A stretch of 8,166 bases of DNA. Source: Candidatus Latescibacterota bacterium. Lineage in GTDB: Bacteria > JAAXHH01 > JABIQT01. The position numbers were made by a program, and so were the translations under genes. The stretch is taken from positions 1 through 8,166 of the forward strand of contig JABIQT010001033.1 in assembly GCA_018667995.1 (NCBI GenBank), read 5' to 3'. The notes under the pieces are model-generated. The model had not been told where the DNA came from. It saw nothing but the letters and a program-made list of their open reading frames with translations, and searched no databases. Shown one piece after another: positions 1-6,483 of this stretch (positions are counted from its first letter, which is position 1; each line of letters begins with the position of its first letter).

Positions 1-1460
1 CTGTTTGCGGCTGCATTCGTGATTGCTTCGGCCAATGGGTGCGTCGATGTTTGTTCGCCTGAGGCGGCCAGTTGTAGCACGAGATCATCGCTCATGCTAT
101 CTGCCGGTATCACGTCCGTAACCAGGGGATGTCCGGTAGTGAGGGTGCCGGTTTTGTCCAACAGTAGCATGTTTAGTCCGGCGATGTGCTCAAGGGCGGA
201 AGCTCGCTTTATGAGAATACCTCTTTCGAGGCCTAATCCGCTGCCAACGAGAATGGCTGTGGGCGTGGCCAGGCCCAATGCGCAGGGACAAGCAATCACC
301 AGAACGGCCATAGACGCCGTGAGCGCGAATACCACTGTTGATTCGAACAGATAAAACCAGCAAGCGAACGTGACCAGTGCAAGGGTAAGTACAACAGGGA
401 CGAACACCTGGGAAACCGAATCGGCAAATCGCTGAATTGGGGCTTTATCCGCCTGGGCCGTCGCGACCATCTGCACGATCTGCGCGAGCACGGTTTCCTG
501 CCCTACAGCCGTTGCTTCTATGAGCAGAAGCCCCGACGTATTAGTAGTCGCCCCCGTGACGAAATCGCCCAGGCCTTTCTCAACAGGTATAAACTCACCC
601 GAGATGATCGACTCGTCCACCGCCGCTTGGCCTTCTATGACTCGACCATCAACGGGCAGCTTCTCTCCCGTCTTTATTCTCAGAAGGTCTCCTACGACGA
701 CGTCTGAGGCAGGTAGGTCGACCTCCACACCATCTCTTACAACTCGAGCCCGATCCGCCTGTAGTTCGAAGAGTCGCTCCAGTGCTTTACCGGCACGGTC
801 TTTGGCACGCGCCTCCAGGAACTTTCCGAACCTGATGAAGAGAAGCAGAAAAACCACGACCTCGAAAAAGTGACCCTGTTCAAGGAATGCGTCGGGCATC
901 AGTACCACAAGTAGGCTGAAACTGTATGCCGATGAGATTCCGAGTGAGACGAGGACGTCCATGTTCGCCAGTCGGTTCTTGAGCGCATGGTATCCCCCTC
1001 GGAAGAAAGTAGCTCCTGAGGTGGTGATAGCTAAGGTCGCGCTGACGAGGAGTACTGAAAGTGGCAGGCGGGGAGCATTCGGAATCATGCTCAGCACAAA
1101 AGGTAGAGAGAGGAAGAGGGTCCAAATCACCCAGTGTCTCGAATTCCGGGCTTCTATATCGCGTTCGTGTCTTGGGTTGGCGGTCCCGGGGCCTGGGAAT
1201 GCCGCGAAGCCAAGGTCCTTGACTCTGGCCATAATAGCCTGGTCATCAGTGGTTTGCGGCGAGTAAGAAACCGACATATTCTCGGCGGAGAGATTGACGG
1301 CCACGTCAGTGATGCCCTCGGTCGACCCCAACCCCTTTTCAATGGCAAGTGCGCAATTAGCGCAGCTCATACCCTTTACACGAAATGTCTGGGTTACAAA
1401 GATATCGGTAGGATTCTCGTCGCTATTCAGAGGGACGGAATTTAGGGAGGGTTTAGTCAT
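1..1460 (-). CDS. copA: Cu(+)-translocating P1B-type ATPase, 3' end cut by window edge
   Basis: Couples ATP hydrolysis to export of monovalent copper across the cytoplasmic membrane. I translated the minus strand from ATG at 1460; 486 codons are present without a stop or frameshift. Seen in order: an N-terminal heavy-metal-associated domain with MSCANC (Cys33 and Cys36); hydrophobic segments from about residue 105; the NMDVLVSLG motif; an actuator loop DESIISGEF with Glu289 at the TGE position; the membrane CPC motif (391-393) in ACPCALGLATP; the phosphorylation motif DKTGTLT with Asp435; and the THPL (HP) motif with His474-Pro475. CPC plus a CxxC domain points to copper or silver rather than zinc (family knowledge). 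The ATP-binding GDG region and last membrane helices lie off the window. The start overlaps the end of the upstream PC4-like gene by 8 nt, so translation is probably coupled. No clearly spaced Shine-Dalgarno is seen for this start. Confidence 0.95.
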   Translation of the reverse strand, partial: MTKPSLNSVPLNSDENPTDIFVTQTFRVKGMSCANCALAIEKGLGSTEGITDVAVNLSAENMSVSYSPQTTDDQAIMARVKDLGFAAFPGPGTANPRHERDIEARNSRHWVIWTLFLSLPFVLSMIPNAPRLPLSVLLVSATLAITTSGATFFRGGYHALKNRLANMDVLVSLGISSAYSFSLLVVLMPDAFLEQGHFFEVVVFLLLFIRFGKFLEARAKDRAGKALERLFELQADRARVVRDGVEVDLPASDVVVGDLLRIKTGEKLPVDGRVIEGQAAVDESIISGEFIPVEKGLGDFVTGATTNTSGLLLIEATAVGQETVLAQIVQMVATAQADKAPIQRFADSVSQVFVPVVLTLALVTFACWFYLFESTVVFALTASMAVLVIACPCALGLATPTAILVGSGLGLERGILIKRASALEHIAGLNMLLLDKTGTLTTGHPLVTDVIPADSMSDDLVLQLAASGEQTSTHPLAEAITNAAAN

Positions 1461-1713
1461 CCTCGTCTTCATCGATGGTCACCAAATCGCGTTCTACAAG
1501 TGCGTTATGGAGCTCTTCGACACAGCTCCTAAAAGACACCCAGGTATCTAATGAGACGGTGATGCCCTTCTTACTTGGGAAGTAGTCGCCATCCTTCTCA
1601 TAGAAAATCCGAACATCCGCGTACTCCCGCCCCTTGAAATTGGTGATGCTAAACCGAAATTCCTCTTGGCTGTTCTTTTGAAAATTTGAAATCAACTCGC
1701 TTTCTTCCGCCAT
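1453..1713 (-). CDS. PC4/p15-family transcriptional coactivator-like ssDNA-binding protein
   Basis: An 86-residue protein matching the PC4/Sub1 fold, which binds single-stranded DNA as a dimer; bacterial members are small nucleic-acid-binding proteins of mostly unknown role. The family pattern spans residues 19-70: a strand EFRFSITNFKGREYADVR, then FYEKDGDYFPSKKGITVSL, then Trp58 in LDTWVSF leading into the C-terminal helix. The basic SKKGI turn and the FKG...DVR strand are typical PC4 features. The tail is very acidic (DEDEDD), as in some bacterial homologues. A GGGGTG stretch 6 nt before ATG 1713 may serve as ribosome binding site. Its last codons overlap the copper ATPase start, so both are likely read from one message. 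Whether it regulates the ATPase or something else cannot be told from sequence. The family call rests on recognised pattern, not a search. Confidence 0.82.
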   Translation of the reverse strand: MAEESELISNFQKNSQEEFRFSITNFKGREYADVRIFYEKDGDYFPSKKGITVSLDTWVSFRSCVEELHNALVERDLVTIDEDEDD

Positions 1714-1872
1714 GAGAGCACCCCAGAAATGTTGGCCACAAGTAGCGATTAGTCACGCGAAAAAAGAATTGTCTTTATTTCCATTTTTGAGTGCGTAACA
1801 TATGGCAAGCTGGTAGTTTATATCCTGCCACCGGTGAGTGATTTGTACACTAAGTCCACATTTTAGGTGTGT

Positions 1873-1890
1873 CAAGTTATTTTCAACTTG
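1873..1890. promoter_or_regulatory. Inverted repeat overlapping the -35 box (possible operator)
   Basis: CAAGTT (1873-1878) and AACTTG (1885-1890) are perfect inverted copies separated by 6 nt. The right arm overlaps the proposed -35 TTGTAA at 1888-1893. Size and symmetry fit a dimeric repressor site. No regulator gene is in the window, so the binding protein is unknown. Confidence 0.4.
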
Positions 1891-1916
1891 TAATTCTGTA
1901 CAGATTCTAATATAGT
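1888..1916 (+). promoter_or_regulatory. Putative sigma70-type promoter for the aminotransferase gene
   Basis: TTGTAA at 1888-1893 (4 of 6 to TTGACA) and TATAGT at 1911-1916 (5 of 6 to TATAAT) are separated by 17 nt, the ideal spacing. Transcription would start near 1923, giving a leader of roughly 100 nt to the ATG at 2022. The surrounding AT-richness supports a promoter here. Found by eye; other -10-like words such as TAATAT at 1908 are nearby. Confidence 0.5.
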
Positions 1917-1922
1917 TATTAG
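1907..1922. promoter_or_regulatory. Inverted repeat over the -10 box (possible operator)
   Basis: CTAATA (1907-1912) and TATTAG (1917-1922) are perfect inverted copies with a 4-nt spacer. The dyad covers the proposed -10 box TATAGT (1911-1916). An AT-rich dyad can arise by chance, so this is only a candidate operator. Confidence 0.3.
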
Positions 1923-2021
1923 ATATTACTAGGGGTAGTGTCCTATTTCATAATAGATTTATTGGACACTGACAGCCCCGAACGAATAGAGTGCAGCGCC
2001 GTAGGCTGCCTGGAGTTTTGG

Positions 2022-3224
2022 ATGGACTGGAATACATTGTACGCTGACCGAATGGCTTTGATAAGCGACACATCCATCATCGGTCTTCTGAAGCTAGCCG
2101 AACGTCCTGATGTGATATCATTTGCAGGTGGTTTACCCGATCCCAAGTCCTTCCCGTTGCCTCGTATTAAAGAAGCTGCTGATTGGGTTCTTGACAACGA
2201 AGGTCCCGCATCACTACAATACGGACCGACTGCTGGGTATACTAACTTGCGCGAGTGGATCGCGGCTCGTATGGAAACCATAGACAAGGTATCCATGACG
2301 GCGGATCATCTCATGATCACCTCCGGAGGATTGGAGGCGATAGATCTGGTTGCCAAGGCCTTCATCAATCCAGGTGATACCGTGATCGTAGAGGCGCCGT
2401 CCTATCTGGCAGCCTTACACACCTTTCGAAGTTATCAGGCTGAATTGGTGGATGTTCCCATTGATAGCAATGGGCTTGATGTGGACAGACTCGATGTCTG
2501 TCTAAATGATCTTTCTCGTCAGGGCATAAAACCTAAGTTTATTTATACTATAGCGACTTTTCAGAATCCGGCAGGTGTGTCCCTCTCTACTGAGCGGCGA
2601 CGACGGCTTGTGGAGGTCGCTGACAAATACGGTGTCCCTATCCTTGAGGATGCACCCTACGCAGAGTTGCGTTACGAAGGCGAGCCGCTTCCGTCGCTGG
2701 TCTCTTTGAATCCGGATGGCGTGATTTTCGTCAATACATTTTCGAAGATCTTTGGCCCCGGAATTCGATTGGGCTGGATCGCTGCCCCGCCGGATGTGAT
2801 TGCACAGTTCTGCCAGTGTAAACAAGGAACGGATCAATGTTCGAGCACGATCGGGCAGAGAATCGTGTACGAATACGGCAAACGAGGTTATATTGACCGA
2901 CAGGTTGCGGAATCTATACCAATTTATCGTGAGAAACGTGACCGTACGCTTGCCGCATTAGAGAGCGCTATGCCACCCGGTGTAGAGTGGACGCATCCTG
3001 CAGGTGGCTTCTATCTGTGGGTTACGCTCCCCGATGGTGTAGACTCAGTCCCCATGCTGGCATGGGGCATAGAGAATGAGAAGGTTGCGTATGTAGCCGG
3101 CCCACCTTTCTACATGGACGGTCGAGGCGAAAACCAACTGCGCCTCTGCTATAGCTTCTTGGAGGCTGATCAGATCGAGGATGGCGTCGGAAGGCTTGGA
3201 CGCGTGATCGGTCACCATATCTAA
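2022..3224 (+). CDS. PLP-dependent aminotransferase, class I/II, LysN/2-aminoadipate-type
   Basis: A cytosolic fold-type I PLP enzyme moving an amino group between an amino acid and a 2-oxo acid; the closest recognisable group is the LysN/aromatic/2-aminoadipate transaminase family. The 400-residue product has the family N terminus (MDWNTLYADR), VISFAGGLPDP at 32-42, SGGLEAIDL for cofactor phosphate contact, QNPAG with Asn182, EDAPYAEL with Asp210 and Tyr213, the Schiff-base Lys242 in TFSKIFGPGIRLGW, and substrate-carboxylate Arg374 in QLRLCYS. All expected catalytic residues are present, so it should be active. I chose ATG 2022 because GGAG lies 6 nt upstream and the family starts there; GTG 1938 would add 28 residues with no family match. 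The native substrate is not decided by sequence: aminoadipate, branched-chain, aromatic or kynurenine are all possible. It stands as its own unit with promoter and terminator. Confidence 0.93.
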   Translation: MDWNTLYADRMALISDTSIIGLLKLAERPDVISFAGGLPDPKSFPLPRIKEAADWVLDNEGPASLQYGPTAGYTNLREWIAARMETIDKVSMTADHLMITSGGLEAIDLVAKAFINPGDTVIVEAPSYLAALHTFRSYQAELVDVPIDSNGLDVDRLDVCLNDLSRQGIKPKFIYTIATFQNPAGVSLSTERRRRLVEVADKYGVPILEDAPYAELRYEGEPLPSLVSLNPDGVIFVNTFSKIFGPGIRLGWIAAPPDVIAQFCQCKQGTDQCSSTIGQRIVYEYGKRGYIDRQVAESIPIYREKRDRTLAALESAMPPGVEWTHPAGGFYLWVTLPDGVDSVPMLAWGIENEKVAYVAGPPFYMDGRGENQLRLCYSFLEADQIEDGVGRLGRVIGHHI

Positions 3225-3248
3225 AGGCGCCATCAGGCGTCAATGAGT

Positions 3249-3275
3249 GCCTGACTTTAACTTTCAGGTCTTTTT
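3249..3275 (+). terminator. Probable intrinsic terminator after the aminotransferase gene
   Basis: CCTGA (3250-3254) pairs with TCAGG (3264-3268) across a 9-nt loop, with one extra G-U pair outside, and is followed by TCTTTTT. A second small GC-rich hairpin (3227-3231 with 3236-3240) sits just before it, right after the stop codon. The main stem is short, so termination may be partial and the TPR genes could receive read-through. Confidence 0.5.
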
Positions 3276-3339
3276 CGTGCTTATAGCAAAAGAATGAATC
3301 AGCATTAGCTTTGAACGTAAGGTGGAGGTATTTTAGACC

Positions 3340-4020
3340 ATGCAGCTTAAACATTCGACCTGTAAAGATCTGCGTTTCTCAGAGCCGAATGGTGACTGTT
3401 GCATTGCTCTGCGATTAATAGTCACATTCCTGCTGATCTGTATTCTAGGCGGAAGTTGTGCGCCAACGGCCGTTGTACAGGCGCCTACCGTCGGAGATTT
3501 GCCCAGGTCCCTTCTGCTGAGTCGCGAAGAAGTACTGGCTGTTCTGGACGAATTGGAAATGGTTAGGAAGTCTATCAAGAGTGATGGAAAAAATGCACAG
3601 CTTCATTACCAGGCAGGGCTTTTAGAAGAACGGATAGAGCGATGGGGTGATGCTCTAAGGGATTTCCAGGAGGCCATTCACCGAAACTCAAACTTTGCCG
3701 AAGCGTACTATCATGCAGGTTATGTGGCCGAAAAGGTCGACGAAGCCTATGAGATTGATCCGGAAACCGGGGAGCCTGGTCGCAAGGTAGGCGGTGCAAT
3801 GCAGCGATACGCAGTGTCCTCCTACAGGAAGGCTGTCCAACACAAGCCCGATTATCCGGATGCACAATACCGACTATGTATGGCTTACTTACTCAATAAG
3901 GACTTGTCCCGCGCACTGGATGCCTACCAAGGCTTCAAGGTTTTGGAACCGGGGACAAGTCGAGAGAGGGAACTACTCTCACGTGTATACGACCTGCAGA
4001 AAGCCCAACAGAAGGACTGA
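3340..4020 (+). CDS. Exported TPR protein, probable lipoprotein (TPR cluster gene 1)
   Basis: A 226-residue protein with a hydrophobic segment at about 23-38 ending in GGSC (Cys40), which resembles a signal peptidase II site, although position -3 is Gly rather than the usual Leu. After a linker and a helix at 61-82 come tetratricopeptide-type units: TPR1 about 85-117 (LHYQAGLLEERIERWGDALR), TPR2 about 118-170 broken by an insertion, and TPR3 about 171-204 (DAQYRLCMAYLLNKDLSRAL). The insertion (about 133-157) lies in the turn of TPR2 and contains GRKV and MQR, motifs shared with the next two genes. TPRs bind protein partners; the partner is unknown. GGAGG lies 11 nt before the ATG, rather far but the best available. 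It is the first of three paralogues on the same strand, 115 nt after the aminotransferase. Specific function not recognised. Confidence 0.88.
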   Translation: MQLKHSTCKDLRFSEPNGDCCIALRLIVTFLLICILGGSCAPTAVVQAPTVGDLPRSLLLSREEVLAVLDELEMVRKSIKSDGKNAQLHYQAGLLEERIERWGDALRDFQEAIHRNSNFAEAYYHAGYVAEKVDEAYEIDPETGEPGRKVGGAMQRYAVSSYRKAVQHKPDYPDAQYRLCMAYLLNKDLSRALDAYQGFKVLEPGTSRERELLSRVYDLQKAQQKD

Positions 4021-4045
4021 TACTGGTCTCCGGCTTGTGAAGCTC

Positions 4046-4660
4046 ATGCGATGCTTGGCTTCCGTAGTCGCGGTCTGGCTTGTTTTGGAATTGCCTTTGG
4101 CTCCTCTTGTACTCGCTCAAGATGAAGACAAAGGGAACGGTGAATCCAGAACGACGATGCGTACTTCTCGGAGACGCATGTCCGGCCTGACTTTAGAGGA
4201 TATCCGTGGTTCGCTCAAAAAAAACCCCGATGATGCACTGCTGTATTACCGGGCCGGACTTCTGGAAGAGCAACGTGGAAATCTAGAGCAGGCGTTGAGG
4301 GACTACCAGGAGTCCGTTAATCGGAAAGCCAGAGTATCGGATGCATGGTTTCGCATGGGGACAGTTTGGGAAAAGTCAGGTGAGCTATACGACCTGAAAG
4401 GTATGACCAAAGGGCGTGTGGTCAGTGGTCCTCAGCGTAGAAAAGCGATCGATGCTTACAAGGCGGCGGTCAGGGCAAGGCCGGATTTTGCCGACGCGCA
4501 CTATAGACTTTGTCTGGTTTACCTAGTAGGTGATGATATGCGCGAAGCAAATGAATCATATCAGAAGCTGCATGACCTCGAACCAAAATCGGACCGTACC
4601 CGACAGTTACTTCTCATGATCTACAAGCGGCATCAGGTCCAATCCAGGCAAAAACGATAG
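4046..4660 (+). CDS. Exported TPR protein (TPR cluster gene 2)
   Basis: A 204-residue paralogue of its two neighbours. The N terminus is a classic signal peptide: MRC, a hydrophobic core to about residue 22, and a cleavage site VLA|QDE (Ala24/Gln25). There is no lipobox cysteine, so unlike its neighbours it is predicted to be released into the periplasm or outside. A basic linker (RTSRRR) precedes TPR1 about 62-94 (YYRAGLLEEQRGNLEQALRD), TPR2 about 96-147 with the shared turn insertion (SGELYDLKG...GRVVSGPQRR), and TPR3 about 148-181 (ADAHYRLCLVYL). The reading frame is open back to 3794 inside gene 1, but those codons are out of frame with gene 1 and lack TPR or signal character, so I take ATG 4046; GTG 4037 is an alternative. 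The ribosome binding site is weak. The gap from gene 1 is 25 nt, consistent with one operon. Confidence 0.87.
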   Translation: MRCLASVVAVWLVLELPLAPLVLAQDEDKGNGESRTTMRTSRRRMSGLTLEDIRGSLKKNPDDALLYYRAGLLEEQRGNLEQALRDYQESVNRKARVSDAWFRMGTVWEKSGELYDLKGMTKGRVVSGPQRRKAIDAYKAAVRARPDFADAHYRLCLVYLVGDDMREANESYQKLHDLEPKSDRTRQLLLMIYKRHQVQSRQKR

Positions 4661-4670
4661 GAATACTCTA

Positions 4671-5288
4671 ATGTCTCTCCCTTGCAGTCGCCTCCTTCTT
4701 GTTCTCACACTTACATTCAGTCTTGCATATATCTCGTCCGGTTGTGCCGCCCGCAGAACACCGGGGCCAACGATCGTGGTTGTGGATGACCGTTCTGCCC
4801 CAGATCCTCCTATTCTGAAATCAGAAGAAGAGCAGGCCCGAAGGCAACTCTCCGTGATGAAGGACCTGCTAAAGAAAGACGATCGAAACGCTAAGCTGCA
4901 ATTTGAGGTCGGGCTACTGGAAGCGCGACTCGGTCATTGGGATGCGGCACGGAGCAAATTCAAAAAGGCGCTCGATCTGGATCCAAGATACGCCGATGCT
5001 CAGTATCAAATTGGCCTTACCTGGGAACACAGCGGCGAGATGTACGTGATTACCAAAGGACGCACCGTCTTGCCCCTACAGCGGGAACGCGCAATCGAGG
5101 CCTACCAGAAAGCTATAGTAATGGATTCCTATTTGGCAGATGCCCACTACCGCCTTGCAGTATTGGCATTGATGGATGAGAACATTGAGATAGCGCGTAA
5201 GGCCATTGATGACTTGGCACGTATTGAGCCTGAGTCCCGTCGATCCCATGAGATGCTAGCAAAACTTACCGAGATCTTCCGACCGTAG
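4671..5288 (+). CDS. Exported TPR protein, probable lipoprotein (TPR cluster gene 3)
   Basis: A 205-residue paralogue of the two genes before it. A short n-region (MSLPCSR), hydrophobic core (8-21) and ISSGC (Cys25) suggest a lipoprotein, although the lipobox is again not perfect (Ser at -3). A proline-rich stretch (31-50) follows, then a helix at 51-70, TPR1 about 72-105 (LQFEVGLLEARLGHWDAARS), TPR2 about 106-153 with the shared insertion (SGEMYVITKGRTVLPLQRER), and TPR3 about 154-188 (LADAHYRLAVLALMDENIEI). The ATG lies 10 nt after the stop of gene 2, with AGGA 8 nt upstream overlapping that stop codon, so the two are surely co-transcribed. A strong terminator follows. By family knowledge it is likely a scaffold or adaptor on the envelope; no catalytic motif is seen. 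Confidence 0.88.
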   Translation: MSLPCSRLLLVLTLTFSLAYISSGCAARRTPGPTIVVVDDRSAPDPPILKSEEEQARRQLSVMKDLLKKDDRNAKLQFEVGLLEARLGHWDAARSKFKKALDLDPRYADAQYQIGLTWEHSGEMYVITKGRTVLPLQRERAIEAYQKAIVMDSYLADAHYRLAVLALMDENIEIARKAIDDLARIEPESRRSHEMLAKLTEIFRP

Positions 5289-5318
5289 TCTCCGATACCT
5301 GACAAATTGATATCTGTT

Positions 5319-5342
5319 GATCGCTCCTGCTGGAGCCAGATC
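5319..5342. other. Small GC hairpin upstream of the terminator
   Basis: GCTCC (5323-5327) pairs with GGAGC (5332-5336) around a TGCT loop, and flanking GATC copies (5319-5322, 5339-5342) can extend the stem past a 2-nt bulge. It lies between TPR gene 3 and the main terminator and has no T-tract of its own. Role unknown; it may protect the 3' end of the message. Confidence 0.35.
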
Positions 5343-5346
5343 CTGG

Positions 5347-5380
5347 AAAGACCTGAGTTAGTCGCGCTCAGGTCTTTTTT
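5347..5380 (+). terminator. Strong intrinsic terminator closing the TPR operon
   Basis: AAAGACCTGAG (5347-5357) and CTCAGGTCTTT (5367-5377) form a perfect 11-bp stem around a 9-nt loop, followed by a run of six T ending at 5380. This is a textbook Rho-independent terminator for the plus strand. Its right arm and T-run are also the last codons and stop (TGA, 5368-5370) of the convergent minus-strand gene. On the minus strand the trailing T-run is only three bases, so termination in that direction should be weaker. Confidence 0.9.
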
Positions 5381-6483
5381 ATGTGTTGAGCTATATCTCT
5401 CATCAGAGGGGCAATTGCTTGCTTTCGACCAAATACTAGACTTCGCGTGCGAGGCATTTCTGCGAGCAGATTGATGGCGGTCCTATTGGCTTCGACAAGG
5501 CCCGGGGCGTCGCCATCGAGGGTGATGTAGAGAAAGTGTGGACCAATAGTTCCTGATGGATGTAGTCGGGTTTCCAACTTCGACTGCATATCCTCTGTCT
5601 CGGCGGCTTCGACTCGCGGACAGAAATTGATGGAGCCCGCATCAGGGTGGCCGAACGATGTTCGAAATTCAACCAAATCCAAGTCTCTATTAAACGTCCA
5701 AGTGACATCTTGTTCGATATTCGTCTGTTTAGTGGGGCTTCTTTCTGCGGTCGATGCGATGGAACCAAACCTGCTACAGTCCACGCTCTCTCTTGAACAA
5801 TTGCCGTAACTCAAAGCCTTGTGATCCCATTTCAGATTCCCCAGGTCGACCGTCCCCGGTTCCTGATAGCCCAGAGATTGCCACATTTTCAGTAGAATTC
5901 TCACAGCATCACCCGAAGAAGCACCATCTTGCTCGCTCAACTCGAAATCTCCGGCCAGAGCCTTCATACTTCCCTGATTAAGAATTGGAAAAACGCCATC
6001 TCCGTAGACCATCTGGAAACCCCGTAGATTCTTGTGTACGTCCCACGTAGGGCTCAGTGATCGTTCGTCCGTAACATGCACTGCGTAATCAACGGGTATC
6101 GGGCGCGAATGAATCTCTGGATGGTAGAAGTCGAGCTGGTTTCCCATGGGGTAATCACTTGAGGCAAAGGGGATTGTAAACGAACAGATGGTGGTCTGGT
6201 CATCCACGACACCGAAGGCTCGAGTCAATTCACCCAATCGAATCAGGTAGTTTCCGGTGGAGCGGGGTGTGCATGTCGCGGATCCCGTCTTGATCGGTGC
6301 CGAGTCAGTCCATGACACTCTGACCCCGTCGCCCACGGTGAATTCTTGTTCGAGGTATCGTTCTGTCAGCTCTAAGGTCAATGGTAGGTACTCACGGCCG
6401 CTTGTGACGCTGATCGTCACAGGATCCCCGAGCTTTACAAGTTCAGGATGGACTGTGACGGATTCCTGATATTCACCCACCAT
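5368..6483 (-). CDS. Hypothetical protein of 371 residues, unrecognised
   Basis: I do not recognise this protein. The reading frame is long and clean and ends inside the shared terminator. Residues 1-100 look beta-rich, like an immunoglobulin-type domain (ESVTVHPELVKLGDPVTISV, later GNYLIRLGELTRAFGV). The middle (about 120-260) has aromatic-rich segments such as GFQMVYGDGVFPILNQGS and LGNLKWDHKALSYGN plus several Cys (NCSRESVDC, NFCPR). The C-terminal part (about 295-371) looks alpha/beta: PHFLYITLDGDAPGLVEANR followed by basic helices. There is no signal peptide or membrane segment, which is odd for a protein starting with an Ig-like fold; the N terminus may be truncated or the true start different. 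No Shine-Dalgarno precedes ATG 6483; that ATG overlaps the stop of the glycerol kinase fragment by 11 nt, so coupled translation is possible. Confidence 0.75.
   Translation of the reverse strand: MVGEYQESVTVHPELVKLGDPVTISVTSGREYLPLTLELTERYLEQEFTVGDGVRVSWTDSAPIKTGSATCTPRSTGNYLIRLGELTRAFGVVDDQTTICSFTIPFASSDYPMGNQLDFYHPEIHSRPIPVDYAVHVTDERSLSPTWDVHKNLRGFQMVYGDGVFPILNQGSMKALAGDFELSEQDGASSGDAVRILLKMWQSLGYQEPGTVDLGNLKWDHKALSYGNCSRESVDCSRFGSIASTAERSPTKQTNIEQDVTWTFNRDLDLVEFRTSFGHPDAGSINFCPRVEAAETEDMQSKLETRLHPSGTIGPHFLYITLDGDAPGLVEANRTAINLLAEMPRTRSLVFGRKQAIAPLMRDIAQHIKKT

Larger units (their letters stand above)
1714..2021. other. Divergent AT-rich intergenic/regulatory region
   Basis: About 300 bases between the minus-strand PC4-copA unit and the plus-strand aminotransferase. 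It is clearly more AT-rich than the flanking genes, especially 1760-1930. It holds the plus-strand promoter and the two dyads listed separately. For the minus strand I see an A/T-rich stretch with TATAAA-like words (around 1817-1823, minus strand) but no convincing -35 partner. No RNA gene is apparent. Codons from a GTG at 1938 are open and in frame with the aminotransferase, but family alignment and the ribosome binding site argue for the later start at 2022. Confidence 0.6.

Noticed and set aside
19-1445. Several plus-strand and minus-strand open frames across the copper ATPase
   Set aside because: They are shadows of the long minus-strand ATPase frame, which carries every expected P-type motif.
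1896-1903. CTGTACAG palindrome near the promoter
   Set aside because: An 8-base palindrome is expected by chance in a window this size; no second copy with suitable spacing.
1938-2021. GTG start for the aminotransferase
   Set aside because: AGGGG lies only 2 nt before it, and the added 28 residues do not fit the family N terminus; ATG 2022 has GGAG at 6 nt.
3794-4045. Upstream extension of TPR gene 2 to a start inside TPR gene 1
   Set aside because: The codons overlap gene 1 in another frame and lack signal or TPR character, while ATG 4046 begins a textbook signal peptide.
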